DNA of 64,000 nt from Echiichthys vipera. Taxonomy: Eukaryota > Chordata > Actinopteri > Perciformes > Trachinidae. The position numbers and the translations under genes were made by a program. The stretch lies in the NCBI GenBank assembly GCA_963691815.1, contig OY829648.1, positions 18,689,693 through 18,753,692 of the forward strand, in the 5' to 3' direction. Positions 35,524 through 44,812 of this stretch are shown piece by piece. Within the stretch, counting starts at the first letter, position 1. Every line of letters begins with the position of its first letter. Under the pieces are notes generated by a model. That model did no database searches. It saw only the letters and a list, made by a program, of their open reading frames with translations, and was not told the origin of the DNA.

Positions 35524-36563
35524 TGTAACGGCAATATTTTAGTGTAAATAAAAATATTCATTTGTTTACTTACCTTGGGGGAGATCCAATCCGTGATCAG
35601 AAGAAGTCACGAGCGCAGAGAGAGAGCGGAGAGAGAAGAAGACAGGGTAGTGATGAGCTGCATGGTGGCGAAACATGACAGTTAAGCAAAAGAATTTGAT
35701 AAGTAAAGACGCTGGTTGAGGAACTTACGTCGGGACAAACGGACCAGTGAGTCTCAGAGGGACAGTTCAGTCAATGCAACATATGTGTTTGAGTGTAGAG
35801 GAAGACTATTCTGGAAAAGAGTGTCTGACGAGAAGCGCAGCTAAAAGCTAATGTAGCTCATGTTACTTTACCTGCCGGCCTTCACTACGGAGCAGCTCCC
35901 TCACCCACTCGCATTGGTGAAGCCTGTTAGCCTGCTGTGTAACCAACCTGCTTGAGGGGACCCGCGATGAGTGTCTAACACGGACGTTACCTGGACGATT
36001 GGAGGAATCGACTACGACCTATTGTTTCTTTTGCGCTGTGGCGCGAAACAGCCATTGTGGTTTTCGGCTTCCACGCACACAAGCATCTGACTCAGGCCTG
36101 CATCGCTTCACTGTCACATTGGGTACCCATTTTATTTTCATTTAGTAAATAAGTGCCGGCTTTAGGGGTTATGTATTTCTGTTCTTTTGAAACCTATCTT
36201 ACAGAGTGCATAATGAAAAAGGACACTTGAGTACTGAACTGACTGCCTCTATTTTGCACTGGGATATTGTTTTTTTTGTGTGTTTCTATGATTCAGATAT
36301 GTGTGTTTAATTTTTACATAAGTAAATAGTTAAAACGTACGTGTGGGTCCCAATTGCTGTTGTGAAATCCTGTTGTAAATATTTTTTCTCTCTGTCCTGT
36401 TGTAAATATTTTTTTCTCTCTGTCCTGTTGTAAATATTCCTGCTACTTTTGCTTTGCCACCTGTGGATATTTTTCTTTGGTTTTTGGTGTCAATAAAAAA
36501 TCACCACACTGAAGTTTGCCGACTGGGCCATCATCTATTCATCGCGAAGTCCGAACCCCGACA
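35524..36563 (+). mobile_element. LTR-like block, solo LTR candidate
   Basis: The block starts TGTAACGG and ends CCCCGACA, the TG...CA form of an LTR. An AATAAA signal (within GTCAATAAAAAATCACC, about 36489-36505) lies roughly 65 bp before the end, as in R/U5 regions. A 27-bp unit starting TCCTGTTGTAAATATTT is repeated nearly three times at 36368-36440. There is no matching target duplication (AAGAA left, AATAG right), so the boundaries may be wrong or the flanks rearranged. An alternative is a 3' UTR or exon of an unknown transcript. No coding sequence is seen. Confidence 0.35.
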
Positions 36564-36784
36564 AATAGCTATATTATAAATACTCTAAAAGGTGTGTGTC
36601 GGTTTGTAGAATGTTTATTTTATTTACCTGAGCCATAGCACACATTAGCATCTCTCCAGGAAGGGATTTGAATGTGAAAACAGTCAACTGCCTCAACATC
36701 CCTACTGCATAATTTGCACCTGTATTTACATATATATATATAATTTTTTTTTTTCTTTTTCATATGCTTACTTAATCTGTTTGG
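36564..36784. other. Spacer
   Basis: AT-rich with a (TA)n/T-run patch near 36729-36757. Nothing else is recognised. Confidence 0.5.
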
Positions 36785-37058
36785 GCAGCAAGGTGGTGTG
36801 GTGGCTAGCACTGTCGCCTCACAGCAAGAGGGTTCCTGATTTGAATCTGGGTTCGGGCCCTTCTGTGTGGAGCATGTTTTCCCTGTGTCTGCATGGGTTC
36901 TCTACGGGTTCTCCGGCTTCCTCCCACAGTCCAAAGACACGCAGGTGCTAGTTTAATTGATGACCCTAAATTGCCCCTAGGTGTTAATGTGAGTTGCCTG
37001 TCTTTGTCTGTCTCTATGTGCCCCTGCAATAGACTGGCGTCCTGTCCAGGGTGTACCA
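36785..37058 (+). mobile_element. tRNA-like SINE, copy 2 (3' truncated)
   Basis: The head GGCAGCAAGGTGGTGTGGTG, then GCTAGCACTGTCGCCTCACA, carries an A-box-like region. GGGTTCCTGATTTGAATC (36829-36846) is a degenerate B-box. The body follows copies 1 and 3 through GTTCTCCGGCTTCCTCCCAC, GATGACCCTAAATTGCCCCT and GCGTCCTGTCCAGGGTGTAC. It then stops before the tail. This is the only copy with a recognisable B-box, which supports a pol III (tRNA-derived) origin. Confidence 0.8.
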
Positions 37059-37334
37059 CATACTACGTTATTGGTGCTTTGGTTAATGTGTAGGGACTCT
37101 TATCATGCTACTACAGAGGTTGGTGTTATTTGGAGCAGTACTAGTGGTTAAAAAAGCAGTTTTAATGCGTTCAACTTGCCGCCCCTAGCTTATCCCTGTT
37201 AGCGTCTGTCTGGAAAATCTTGTTAATAGTTCATACACGAGAGCCATCGAGACAAAAAAATGTCTCGATGGCTTATTTGGTGACCAAATTTGCCTAAAAA
37301 GAGCCTGGGATGATTTTACACTGAAATTTCACTT
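37059..37334. other. Spacer with a perfect hairpin
   Basis: Contains the 13-bp stem-loop at 37242-37273. The preceding sequence (CGCCCCTAGCTTATCCCTGT) may be part of the neighbouring MITE. Confidence 0.5.
37242..37273. repeat. Perfect 13-bp inverted repeat, A6 loop
   Basis: AGCCATCGAGACA and TGTCTCGATGGCT are exact reverse complements separated by AAAAAA. No U-tract follows and there is no gene context, so it is not called a terminator or miRNA. Confidence 0.9.
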
Positions 37335-37433
37335 TAATTAAGCTATTTTGAGGGCTAGCAATTGTTGTGCTGAATGAAGCGCTTGGTGCAAGATACAAAG
37401 GGAATAGAAAGTTAGTGAGCAAAGGCTCCCACT

Positions 37434-37512
<79 letters not shown>

Positions 37513-37870
37513 ATCGCCTTTCCTGATGTGTGAACTGTATGCTTATTATGTCTACACAAATTAGACAGAAGACATTTTGATGGTCCAGGTACATCATATA
37601 CATGTGAGGTAGGTTAACCAGTTTTAGTTTACGCTGCCTGCAGACACCATGATCACGGTCACCCGCACGTGATTATGAACATTAAGCCATGTGGACCGCT
37701 GGTAGAAAGAGCAGCCCATCAGTTTCCTTAATATACGACTTATATCTACATACTGTATCTTCACTGTTTAACCAAAGTGGGAGCCTATGCACAGTAACTT
37801 TCTATTCCCTTTGTATCTTGCGCCAAGCGCTTCAATAAGCACGGCAATTTCTGGCCCTCAAAACAACATA
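37335..37870. mobile_element. MITE with long inverted arms
   Basis: The arm 37335-37432 (TTGAGGGCTAGCAATTG, then GAAGCGCTTGGTGCAAGATA and CAAAGGGAATAGAAAGTTAG) is nearly the exact reverse complement of 37779-37870. Both arms run roughly 90 bp and end on GGCTCCCAC/GTGGGAGCC. The interior holds a TG array and about 270 bp of non-coding sequence. Such structure fits a foldback or MITE-type DNA transposon. The outer limits are not fixed because no target duplication was found. Confidence 0.7.
37436..37510. repeat. (TG)n microsatellite inside the MITE
   Basis: About 37 uninterrupted TG units directly after the left arm. Confidence 0.99.
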
Positions 37871-38884
37871 ATTAAGCCTTAAATATTATCTCCTATGTAC
37901 GAGCTTTTAAGTCCTACGTAGAAGATAAACTGTTACTTTATTTTGTCGACAATGCCCAAATGACTACTTTTTTTTCACCTTGCCTTTCAGGGCTTCCGTA
38001 CATTTATCATTTCTCTTCTAAAAATACATGTATGCATTTTTCTCCCCCTCTTTCCTTTCTTTTCACACCCTTAGTTTGGTTCCCTTGGTTTGGAATAAAG
38101 AATAAAAAGAACCATTGTTATATGTCTGACCTTGTTCATTTAGGGTTCACTCTGACTTATTATATGTACTTTTTCTTTGGACACTTTTAGTGACTGCATC
38201 ACCATGACATGGATTTGTTGAGGAAAATATAATGTGATGACCTTCTTCAAACCTTACAATTGCCACAATAAATAGAAACTATTTGATGCTGCAATCTGCA
38301 TTAATTTGTTTGCTTTGGAAAGTGACATAGGTGCTATCACCGTGCTATAATTGGAGCTCTAATATTTCCAACTTGCAGAAAACTGCAGGTTCACTTGCAT
38401 TATCTGTTCTTCCAGCAGAGAGACATTTCTAATTACCTTTTCTTCAGGATGACAAGCAGAGCGAGAGTCAGAGATTGAGTGGCAAAAGGGACATACTGTA
38501 TTATTTCATTGTTTTGCACTCTGACCCCTCTTGTGAAATGCACTCATGCATTTACTGTGCGCTGTGATATGCAAATAAGCCAATTTCTACTTGAAGTGTG
38601 TGTAATGTGTCGAGTTAAAGCTCTTTTAAATCAAATAGATTGTAAATAATTTATGGAGGTATAGAAGTTTTGACGTGAATGATTTTTCGCAGGTTCTACT
38701 GATTTTTAACCTTTTCTCGCGCTCTGCTCTTTATTGGTAATTTCTTCCGCTCATGCCCCTTTTTCATACTGATATTCAAATCAAATAGATGTTTCTTATG
38801 TGTTTCTGTGTGTGATATCTATGTTGCCAGATCCGATTATAAGAAAGTATGACCTCCTTCACACAATACCATGCACAGTATGTT
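37871..38884. other. Unique sequence, candidate conserved element
   Basis: The stretch 38270-38640 is free of repeats and contains an exact octamer ATGCAAAT (within TGATATGCAAATAAGCC, about 38566-38582). It also has several homeodomain-like TAATT/ATTA cores (TGCATTAATTTG, TCTAATTACC). This is the look of a developmental enhancer, but conservation cannot be tested here. No coding frame is recognised. Confidence 0.4.
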
Positions 38885-39062
38885 TAATTTCATGGAACCT
38901 GGCAACCCAATCTCATCTTCAACCGCTTATCCCGGGTCGGATCGCATGGCCAGCAGCTCTAGCATGGGAACCAAAACTTCCCTTTCCCAGGCCACATTAA
39001 CCAGCTCCAACTGGGGGATCCTGAGGCGCTCCCAGGCCAGTGTGGAGGGTGATGGAGATTTC
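38885..39062 (-). mobile_element. RTE-type LINE, 3'-terminal fragment
   Basis: The minus strand reads ERLRIPQLELVNVAWEREV followed by LVPMLELL and then GATCCGACCCGGGATAAGCG, GTTGAAGATGAGA. This matches the C-terminus and very 3' end of the RTE-type element whose 5' portion lies at 41253-43205 on the same strand. The two parts are separated by an L2 copy. The reverse transcriptase domain between them is missing, so deletion as well as insertion is implied. Confidence 0.6.
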
Positions 39063-39084
39063 ACCCACAACCTCATTCTTTTGG

Positions 39085-41252
39085 TCAATTTTATAATTTA
39101 TAAGACTAGTGACAGTATATATGACTAATAGTTATAGTAGTAGCAGGAAGCGTCATGCAGGACCACGGCAGCAGGCACCACCACGATCAGCAGAGACCTG
39201 CAAGACGACAAAGCACAAACAACTCTGGGGAAGAAGTAGAATTAGTAACATGCATTGATGGGACATGAATGATACATACAGAGAGGAGAGAAGGTCAGAG
39301 TGTCAGGAAAAGTATTATCCCCCAGCAGACTAGGCTTATAGCAGCATCATTAAGCAGAACAAAATCAGCTTTAAAAAATAACAACATAGCTGAGGGCTCG
39401 TAAGCCCTAGCTGTAAGCTTTATCAAAGAGGAAAGTCTTAAGTTTACTCTTAAATATGGGGACAGTGTCTGCCTCCCGAATAACTCTTGGGAGTTGGTTC
39501 CACAGGAGAGGAGCTTGGTAGCTGAAGGCTCTGCCTCCCATTCTATTTTTGGATACTCTAGGAATGACAAGTAGCCCTGCATTTTCAGAGCACAGCGATC
39601 TAGTCAGGTAATATGGTATTATGAGCTCCTTAAGATATGACGGAGCCTGACCAATTAGAGCTTTGTAGGTAATGAGAAGAATTTAAAATATTATTCTAGA
39701 TTTTACAGGTAGCCAGTGCAAAGAGAGGCTAAGGAGAAATATGTTCTCTTCAATTTGTTTTAGTACGTACACGAGCTGCAGCATTTTGGAACAACTGGAG
39801 ACTCTTAACAGACTTATTGGAGCAGCCTGATAATAAGGAGTTGCAATAGTCCAGCATAGAAGTAACAAATGCATGGACAAGTTTTTCTGGATCTTTCTGA
39901 GACACAATGTTCTTAATTTTTGCAATATTACGCAGGTGAAAATATGCAGTCCTTGTTGTTAGTTTTCTGTGAGAATCGAGGGAAATATCCTGGTCAAAAA
40001 TAACACCCAGATTCCTTACTGCGGTGCTGGAGGACAACATAACATCATCCAGAGTAACAATAACTTTATCTATTGAGTTTCGGAGGCCTTTGGGGCCAAG
40101 TACAATAACTTCAGTTTTTTCTGAGTGTAACATCAGAAAATTGCAGGTCATCCAGTTTTTTATTTCCTTAATGCACATTTGAATTTTGGCTAACTGATCC
40201 GTTTCCTCTGGTTTGATCGACAAATATAATTGTGTATCATCAGCATAACGATGAAAAGTTATGGAGTGCTTCCCTATAATATTTCCTAAGGGAAGCATAT
40301 ATAAGGTGAATAGAATCGGTCCAAGGACAGAACCCTGTGGGACTCCGTGACTGACTTTATTGTGCATGGAGGATTTGTCGTTGTATGTCATGTACAAACT
40401 GAGATCAATCTGATAAATACAACTTAAACCAGCTTAATGCGGTTCCTTTAATGCCAATTAGATGCTCCAGTCTCTGTAGCAGGATGCGATGGTCAATAGT
40501 GTCGAAGGCCGCACTAAGATCCAGTAAAACAAGTACAGAAACAAGTCCTTTGTCTGAAGCTATTTTTACCAGTGCTGTCTCAGTGCTATGATTCGCTCTA
40601 GATCCTGACTGGAAGTCTAGGCAACTAATTTCTCGAGGATCTTAGAGAGAAAAGGAAGGTTAGATATAGGTACAGTATAAAGTTGGCTAGTACCTTGGGA
40701 TCAAGACTGGGCTTTTTAAGAAGAGGTTTAATTACAGCTATTTTAAAAGTCTTCGGTACATAACCTGCTGATAAAGACATGTTAATCATATCTAATACAG
40801 GAGTGCTAACTAAAGGTAACACTTCTTTAAGTAACCTAGTTGGAACAGAGTCTAGGAGACAAGTAGAAGGCTTTGATGCGTAAATAGTAGAGGTTAATTT
40901 GTTAAGGTCAACTGTAGAAAAGCAGTCCAAGAGTTTATCAGGTCCTACAGTTGTTTCTAACGTTCCTGGGTTTGAAGAAAAATTGGTGCCAAGCGAGTTG
41001 ATTTTGTCTCTAATAGTTATAATTTTGTCATTAAAGAAGGTCATGAAGTCGTTACTACTGAGGGTTATAGGAATACATGGCTCAATAGAGCTGTGGTTCA
41101 CTGTAAGCCTGGATACAGTGCTGAAAAGAAAGGGTTCTCTGGCATTACGGAGGGCCTTCCTATATATTTTTAGGCTTTCATGCCAAACTAGGCGAGATTC
41201 CTCCAATTTAGTAGAACGCCACTTACTTTTGAATTTCTGCGATATTTAAACT
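39085..41252 (-). mobile_element. 5'-truncated L2 (Maui-like) LINE
   Basis: About 2.17 kb on the minus strand. It contains the pre-RT region, the RT, the C-terminal domain and a roughly 300-bp 3' UTR, but no endonuclease, which is the standard 5' truncation. The right edge begins at AEIQKSKWRSTKLEESRLVW and abuts the RTE-type LINE at 41253. The 3' UTR (GATGCTGCTATAAGCCTAGT and CCATCAATGCATG on the minus strand) has the form of a dispersed teleost repeat. Reading frames are interrupted but still long, so it is younger than the 34.6-kb LINE. No target duplication was found. Confidence 0.85.
39400..41206 (-). pseudogene. L2 reverse transcriptase, broken
   Basis: Minus-strand frames give WRSTKLEESRLVWHESLKIY, FFNDKIITIRDKINSLGTNF and SAGYVPKTFKIAVIKPLLKK. 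LLDLSAAFDTIDHRILLQRL (palm motif A, near 40515) follows, then HGVPQGSVLGPILFTLYMLP and RYADDTQLYLS. The YADD catalytic pair is encoded at 40236-40247. Next come NLGVIFDQDISLD, KLVHAFVTSMLDYCNSLLSG, and after a frameshift LHWLPVKSR and GGRAFSYQAPLLWNQLPR. At least one in-frame stop (near 40410) and frameshifts separate the parts. RT would copy the LINE RNA at a nicked target. The endonuclease half is absent and the gene is dead. Confidence 0.9.
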
Positions 41253-41259
41253 CCCAACC

Positions 41260-43000
41260 CAAAGCTTTCAGCATTTCAGGACGAATATCATCAATCCCTG
41301 GGGCTTTGCCACTGTGGAGTTGTTTGACTACCTCAGCGATTTCCGCCAGAGATATTGACAATGACTCCCCATCAGCCTCCAGCTCTGCCTCTACAAAAGA
41401 GGGCGTGTGTCACGGTGCGGGAAATAACACGATGAATCGGACCCAAATGCAGACAAGGAGACAAAGAACGGTTTAAACGAATATTTAATAATACAGAAAC
41501 AAGGGAATCAAAAACAGGGGAAACAAACAAACAAACAAAACATGACGAGACGGTCGAGGGTGGACAGGAATGGGATCACGGGGAAACACGCAAATGAGGA
41601 AAACGGTCTGGCCTTTTAAGCAGCAGGTCATCAGTGGAACTGGATACAGCTGGGTGGAACCATGCTTACCAGCTCCAGACAGATACACACGCATGCAGGG
41701 AACAACAGACAGAGGGAGACAAACACAAGCACAAAAGGAAAGGAAAAGACTGGCAGAAACAGGAATCCTGACAGCGTGTTAGTCGGATTAAGAAGTTCAA
41801 CCTTCCATCGCCTGATAACCTCATCAGCTGAGGTCACCAGTGTCCCGTCCTTACTGTAAACAGCTTGGACGGTTCCCCGTTTCCCCCTCCTGAGGTGTTG
41901 AATGGTTTTCCAGAAGCACCTTGATGCTGCCAGAAAGTCTTTCTCCATGACTTCTCCTAACTTCTCCAACAGCAGCTGCTTTGCCTCTGGCACAGCAGAG
42001 GCTGCAGCCCTTCCTGCCCGTCGGTACCTTGCAACTGCCTCCAGAGTCTTCAGAGATAACATATCCCGGAAGGCCTCCTTCTTCAGTTGGACAGCTTCCC
42101 ATACCACTGGTGTTCGAGGGTTATCGCCCCTTGAGGCACCTAAGACCTTGAGGCCACAGCTCACCGCTGCAGCTTCAGCAATGGAAGCTTTGAACATTGC
42201 CCACTCCGGTTCAATGCCCACAACCTCCAGCGGGATGCCAGAAAAGCTCCGCCGGAGATGTGAGTTGAAGATCTCTCGGACAGGGGCCTCCTCCAGACGT
42301 TCCGAGTTCACCTGCACTACTCGTTTGGGCTTACCGGCTCAGTCCAGAATCTTCCCCCATCACCTGACCCAACTCATCACCAGATGATGTTCAGTTGACA
42401 GCTCTTCCCCTCTCTTCAAATGAGTGTCCAAAACATACGGCCTCAGATCAGATGATACGATCACAAAATCAATTATTGACGTTTCGGCTTGGGTGCTCTG
42501 GTACAACGTACACTTCATCCGTATGTTCGAACATGTTGTTCTTTATAGACAATCCGTCACTAGCACAGAAGTCTAATAACAGAAGAACACTTGGATTTAT
42601 ATTAGGGAGGCCGTTCCTCCCAATCACGCCTCTCCAGGTGTCTCCATAATTGCCCACGTGTGTGTTGCAGTCTCCAAGCAGAACTATTGAGTCCTCTACT
42701 GGAGCCCAATGCAGGACTCTATTCAGAGCCTCCAAGAAGGCCGAATACTCTGAACTGCTGTTCGGTGCATATGCACAGAAAACAGTCAGTTTTCCCCCCT
42801 ACCACCCGCAGGCGTAAGGAGGCGTCCCTCAGCCTGGGGGTTTGTGAGTATCCCCACACCCGCCCGGCGCCTCACACCCTGGGAAACTCCAGAGAAGGAT
42901 AGGGACCAACCCCTATCCAGGAGTATGGTTCCGGAACTGAGACTGTGTGTGGAGGTAAGCCCCACCAGATCTAACTGGTAGTGCTCCACCTCACGCACAA
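41260..43000 (-). pseudogene. RTE-type endonuclease and linker, broken
   Basis: Endonuclease motifs are EVEHYQLDLVGLTSTHSLSS, GWSLSFSGVSQGVRRRAGVG, LTVVCAYAPNSSSEYSAFLE, then VEDSIVLLGDCNTHVGNYGD, TWRGVIGRNGLPNINPS and LDFCASDGLSIKNNMFEH. They match the GDFNAHVG-type endonuclease of LINEs, with the usual Phe of GDFN replaced by Cys. The linker contains VREIFNSHLRRSFSGIP, WEAVQLKKEAFRDML and SRCFWKTIQHLRRGKRGTVQ, then YSKDGTLVTSADEVIRRWK. These also occur in host proteins annotated as CFDP2-like, which derive from such LINEs. Frameshifts near 42790 and 42470 and the LTR insertion abolish function. Confidence 0.8.
41408..41773 (-). mobile_element. Solo LTR inserted in the RTE LINE
   Basis: 366 bp, beginning TGTCACGGTGCGGG and ending AATCCTGACA on the plus strand (TG...CA). 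It is flanked by the identical 5-mer GCGTG at 41403-41407 and 41774-41778. Read on the minus strand it has a TATA-like TTAAAAGG (41612-41619) and an ATTAAA signal (41484-41489) about 76 bp before the end, so minus is the likely sense strand. No internal gag/pol region is present, which implies LTR-LTR recombination. The size and 5-bp duplication fit Gypsy- or ERV-type elements. Confidence 0.85.
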
Positions 43001-43205
43001 GCTCCAGCTCCTTCCCCCACAGAGAGGTGACATTCCACCTCCCCAGAGCCAGTCACCTGTGCAGCAGCGCACCCAACCCCAGCGGTTCCTACTGCAAGTG
43101 GTGGGCTCACAGGATGGAGAGGGGGGAGGTGCCACGTCACTTTTTCGGGCTGTGCCTGAATGGGCTCTGTGGCAAACCCGGCCACCGGGCGCTCCTTGTA
43201 TTTAT

Positions 43206-43953
43206 TCTATAAATCTGTAATGTACGGTGTATGGGGACAGGAGCATTGAGGTTAGGCCATTTGCTGCTACCCCTCGGTGAACACAGCTGCCAGCATTGGG
43301 TAATACGATACACCTAAAAAATGCAAATATTGGCCGATAATAGCGGCTGGCCGATGTATCGGTCTATCACTAAGACATACTGAAGGATAGCCAAAAGAAA
43401 ATACACTTTTTCTTTTTTGAGATACAAACTTTACTCAATGAAATTTCATCAAGAAGATTCTTTAGCATATTTAAGCCACTTTTTCATAAATTAATAACAT
43501 TCTCAAAGAAACTAATAAAAAAACCCTCTATCAAATAAATGCCAACAAAAGTCACAACGGCCTGGCTGCAGGTGCCACTCTCAGGCAGTTCCGGTTGCAA
43601 CCGCCACTCTGAGGACAGCGCTGATCTCAAGCAGGAAACGCACACAAAAAATACTAAAACTTTAATAAAAAAACTAAATAAAATGACACTTTTGGTGCAC
43701 CAATTTTTTGCCGCACAGACATATATTTGATTAATAAGTAATGCACTACATTGACGATTTTCATGTTCTTCTATGTAGCACAACATTAGTAAGACAGTGC
43801 AGCAACGTAATTACAGTCTACTGTCAGTACTTTATTCCAAAATGTTTTATTCATTTTGTCAAAATAAGACATGAACCTCATCCATAGAACCCACTTCGGA
43901 TGTTATCACTCCATTAAATGGCCGTAATCGTGGTTATCAGCCTCATAGTTATG
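43206..43953. other. Unique sequence with a hAT-like end fragment
   Basis: ATTGGCCGATAATAGCGGCT, then GGCCGATGTATCGGTCTATC at about 43331-43370, resembles the terminal repeat of a hAT-type element, and the words are internally palindromic. No opposite end was found. No gene is recognised. Confidence 0.45.
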
Positions 43954-43961
43954 GGTTAGAA

Positions 43962-44288
43962 CAGGGGTGTCAAACTTAAATTCACAGTGGGCCAAATGTA
44001 AAGACTGGGACAAAGTTGCGGGCCAAACTCAATATTTACCAAAAAAAAATAAAAATTAAAAAAGACTGCAAATGTGCATGTTTTCCCTTCTCTCCAGATA
44101 TGTAATGTTGAACCTTTTCAGTGCATGTCCTTGTACTTGTCGTGGGGTTTCTTATTTTATATTGTTTTGTTACAGCCATGGTGGCTCTGCAGACAAGACA
44201 AACAGGTCTTTACCTTATGATCTTGAGGGCCAAATATAATTACACCGCGGGTCAGATTTGGCCCACGGGCCTGAGTTTGACACCCCTG
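43962..44288. mobile_element. hAT (Charlie-like) MITE with perfect duplication
   Basis: 327 bp. The left end CAGGGGTGTCAAACTTAAAT and the right end, which reads CAGGGGTGTCAAACTCAGGC on the opposite strand, share at least 15 exact terminal bases. The 8-mer GGTTAGAA flanks both sides (43954-43961 and 44289-44296). The interior contains GGGCCAAA and TTTGGCCC words and no coding sequence. The terminal sequence and 8-bp duplication define a hAT non-autonomous element, among the clearest insertions in the window. Confidence 0.95.
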
Positions 44289-44296
44289 GGTTAGAA

Positions 44297-44703
44297 GATT
44301 CCTGCTACACCTACCAGTACCTTCAGAAGGCTGTTATCATTTATTCACATGATGAATGGTCACTGTTGTCATTCCTTGGTGTTCCTTTTTAATTGTCTGG
44401 GTCGTGTCGTGAATTTAAACAAATGGATGTTACTTGTTTAGGTTTAGGCACCAAACTACATTGTTTGTTAAAATGTTTGTTATTGTTGGTTAAAATACCA
44501 GACAGGGTTCGTACACCTTTTCCAAGGTCATATTTAAGCACTTTTTAAGGTCCTTTTCAAGCTTTTCCAGCACCATACAGCTGTGGTAAGCTCTGTTTCC
44601 ATGAACACATATACGTACATATGCTCTAAATTGTGTTTGATAACAACATAAGGAAAGAAATTAAAATTAAATTTCTCTTCCATGGCTGTTTGTTGTGATA
44701 CAA
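44297..44703. other. Spacer with a hAT-like end fragment
   Basis: CAGGGTTCGTACACCTTTTC, then CAAGGTCATATTTAAGCACT at about 44503-44550, is a terminus common in teleost hAT elements. A related terminus appears at 62696 (CAGGGTTCCTACACATTTTC). No partner end is seen here. Confidence 0.5.
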
Positions 44704-44717
44704 GTGTGTGTGTGTGT

Positions 44718-44808
<91 letters not shown>
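44704..44808. repeat. (TG)n microsatellite
   Basis: About 52 TG units with one TATG interruption near 44721. Confidence 0.99.

Positions 44809-44812
<4 letters not shown>

Larger units (their letters stand above)
41253..43205 (-). mobile_element. RTE-type LINE, 5' portion, interrupted
   Basis: The minus strand carries a 5' leader (about 43050-43205), an APE-type endonuclease (42450-43000), a linker (41780-42400) and the N-terminus of the RT up to SGKAPGIDDIRPEMLKALG at about 41260. The series stops there, abutting the L2 copy. A 366-bp solo LTR splits it at 41408-41773, between ELLNPTNT and PSFVEAELEADGESL, with the coding sense resuming on both sides. I assign it to the RTE group (Rex3-like) from memory of fish elements; the clade could be wrong. 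Confidence 0.75.

Noticed and set aside
36785..37058. Cellular tRNA gene
   Set aside because: The A-box and degenerate B-box belong to a SINE head. The cloverleaf is not preserved and the SINE body follows.
37242..37273. Rho-independent terminator or pre-miRNA
   Set aside because: The genome looks eukaryotic, no U-tract follows, and a 13-bp stem is too short for a typical pre-miRNA.
41902..42387. 161-codon plus-strand frame
   Set aside because: It is the antisense shadow of the RTE-type LINE linker, which has recognisable motifs on the minus strand.
41260..43000. Host CFDP2-like (craniofacial development) gene
   Set aside because: The similarity runs through LINE endonuclease and linker motifs, with frameshifts and an LTR insertion. 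Annotation pipelines often label such LINE fragments with host names.
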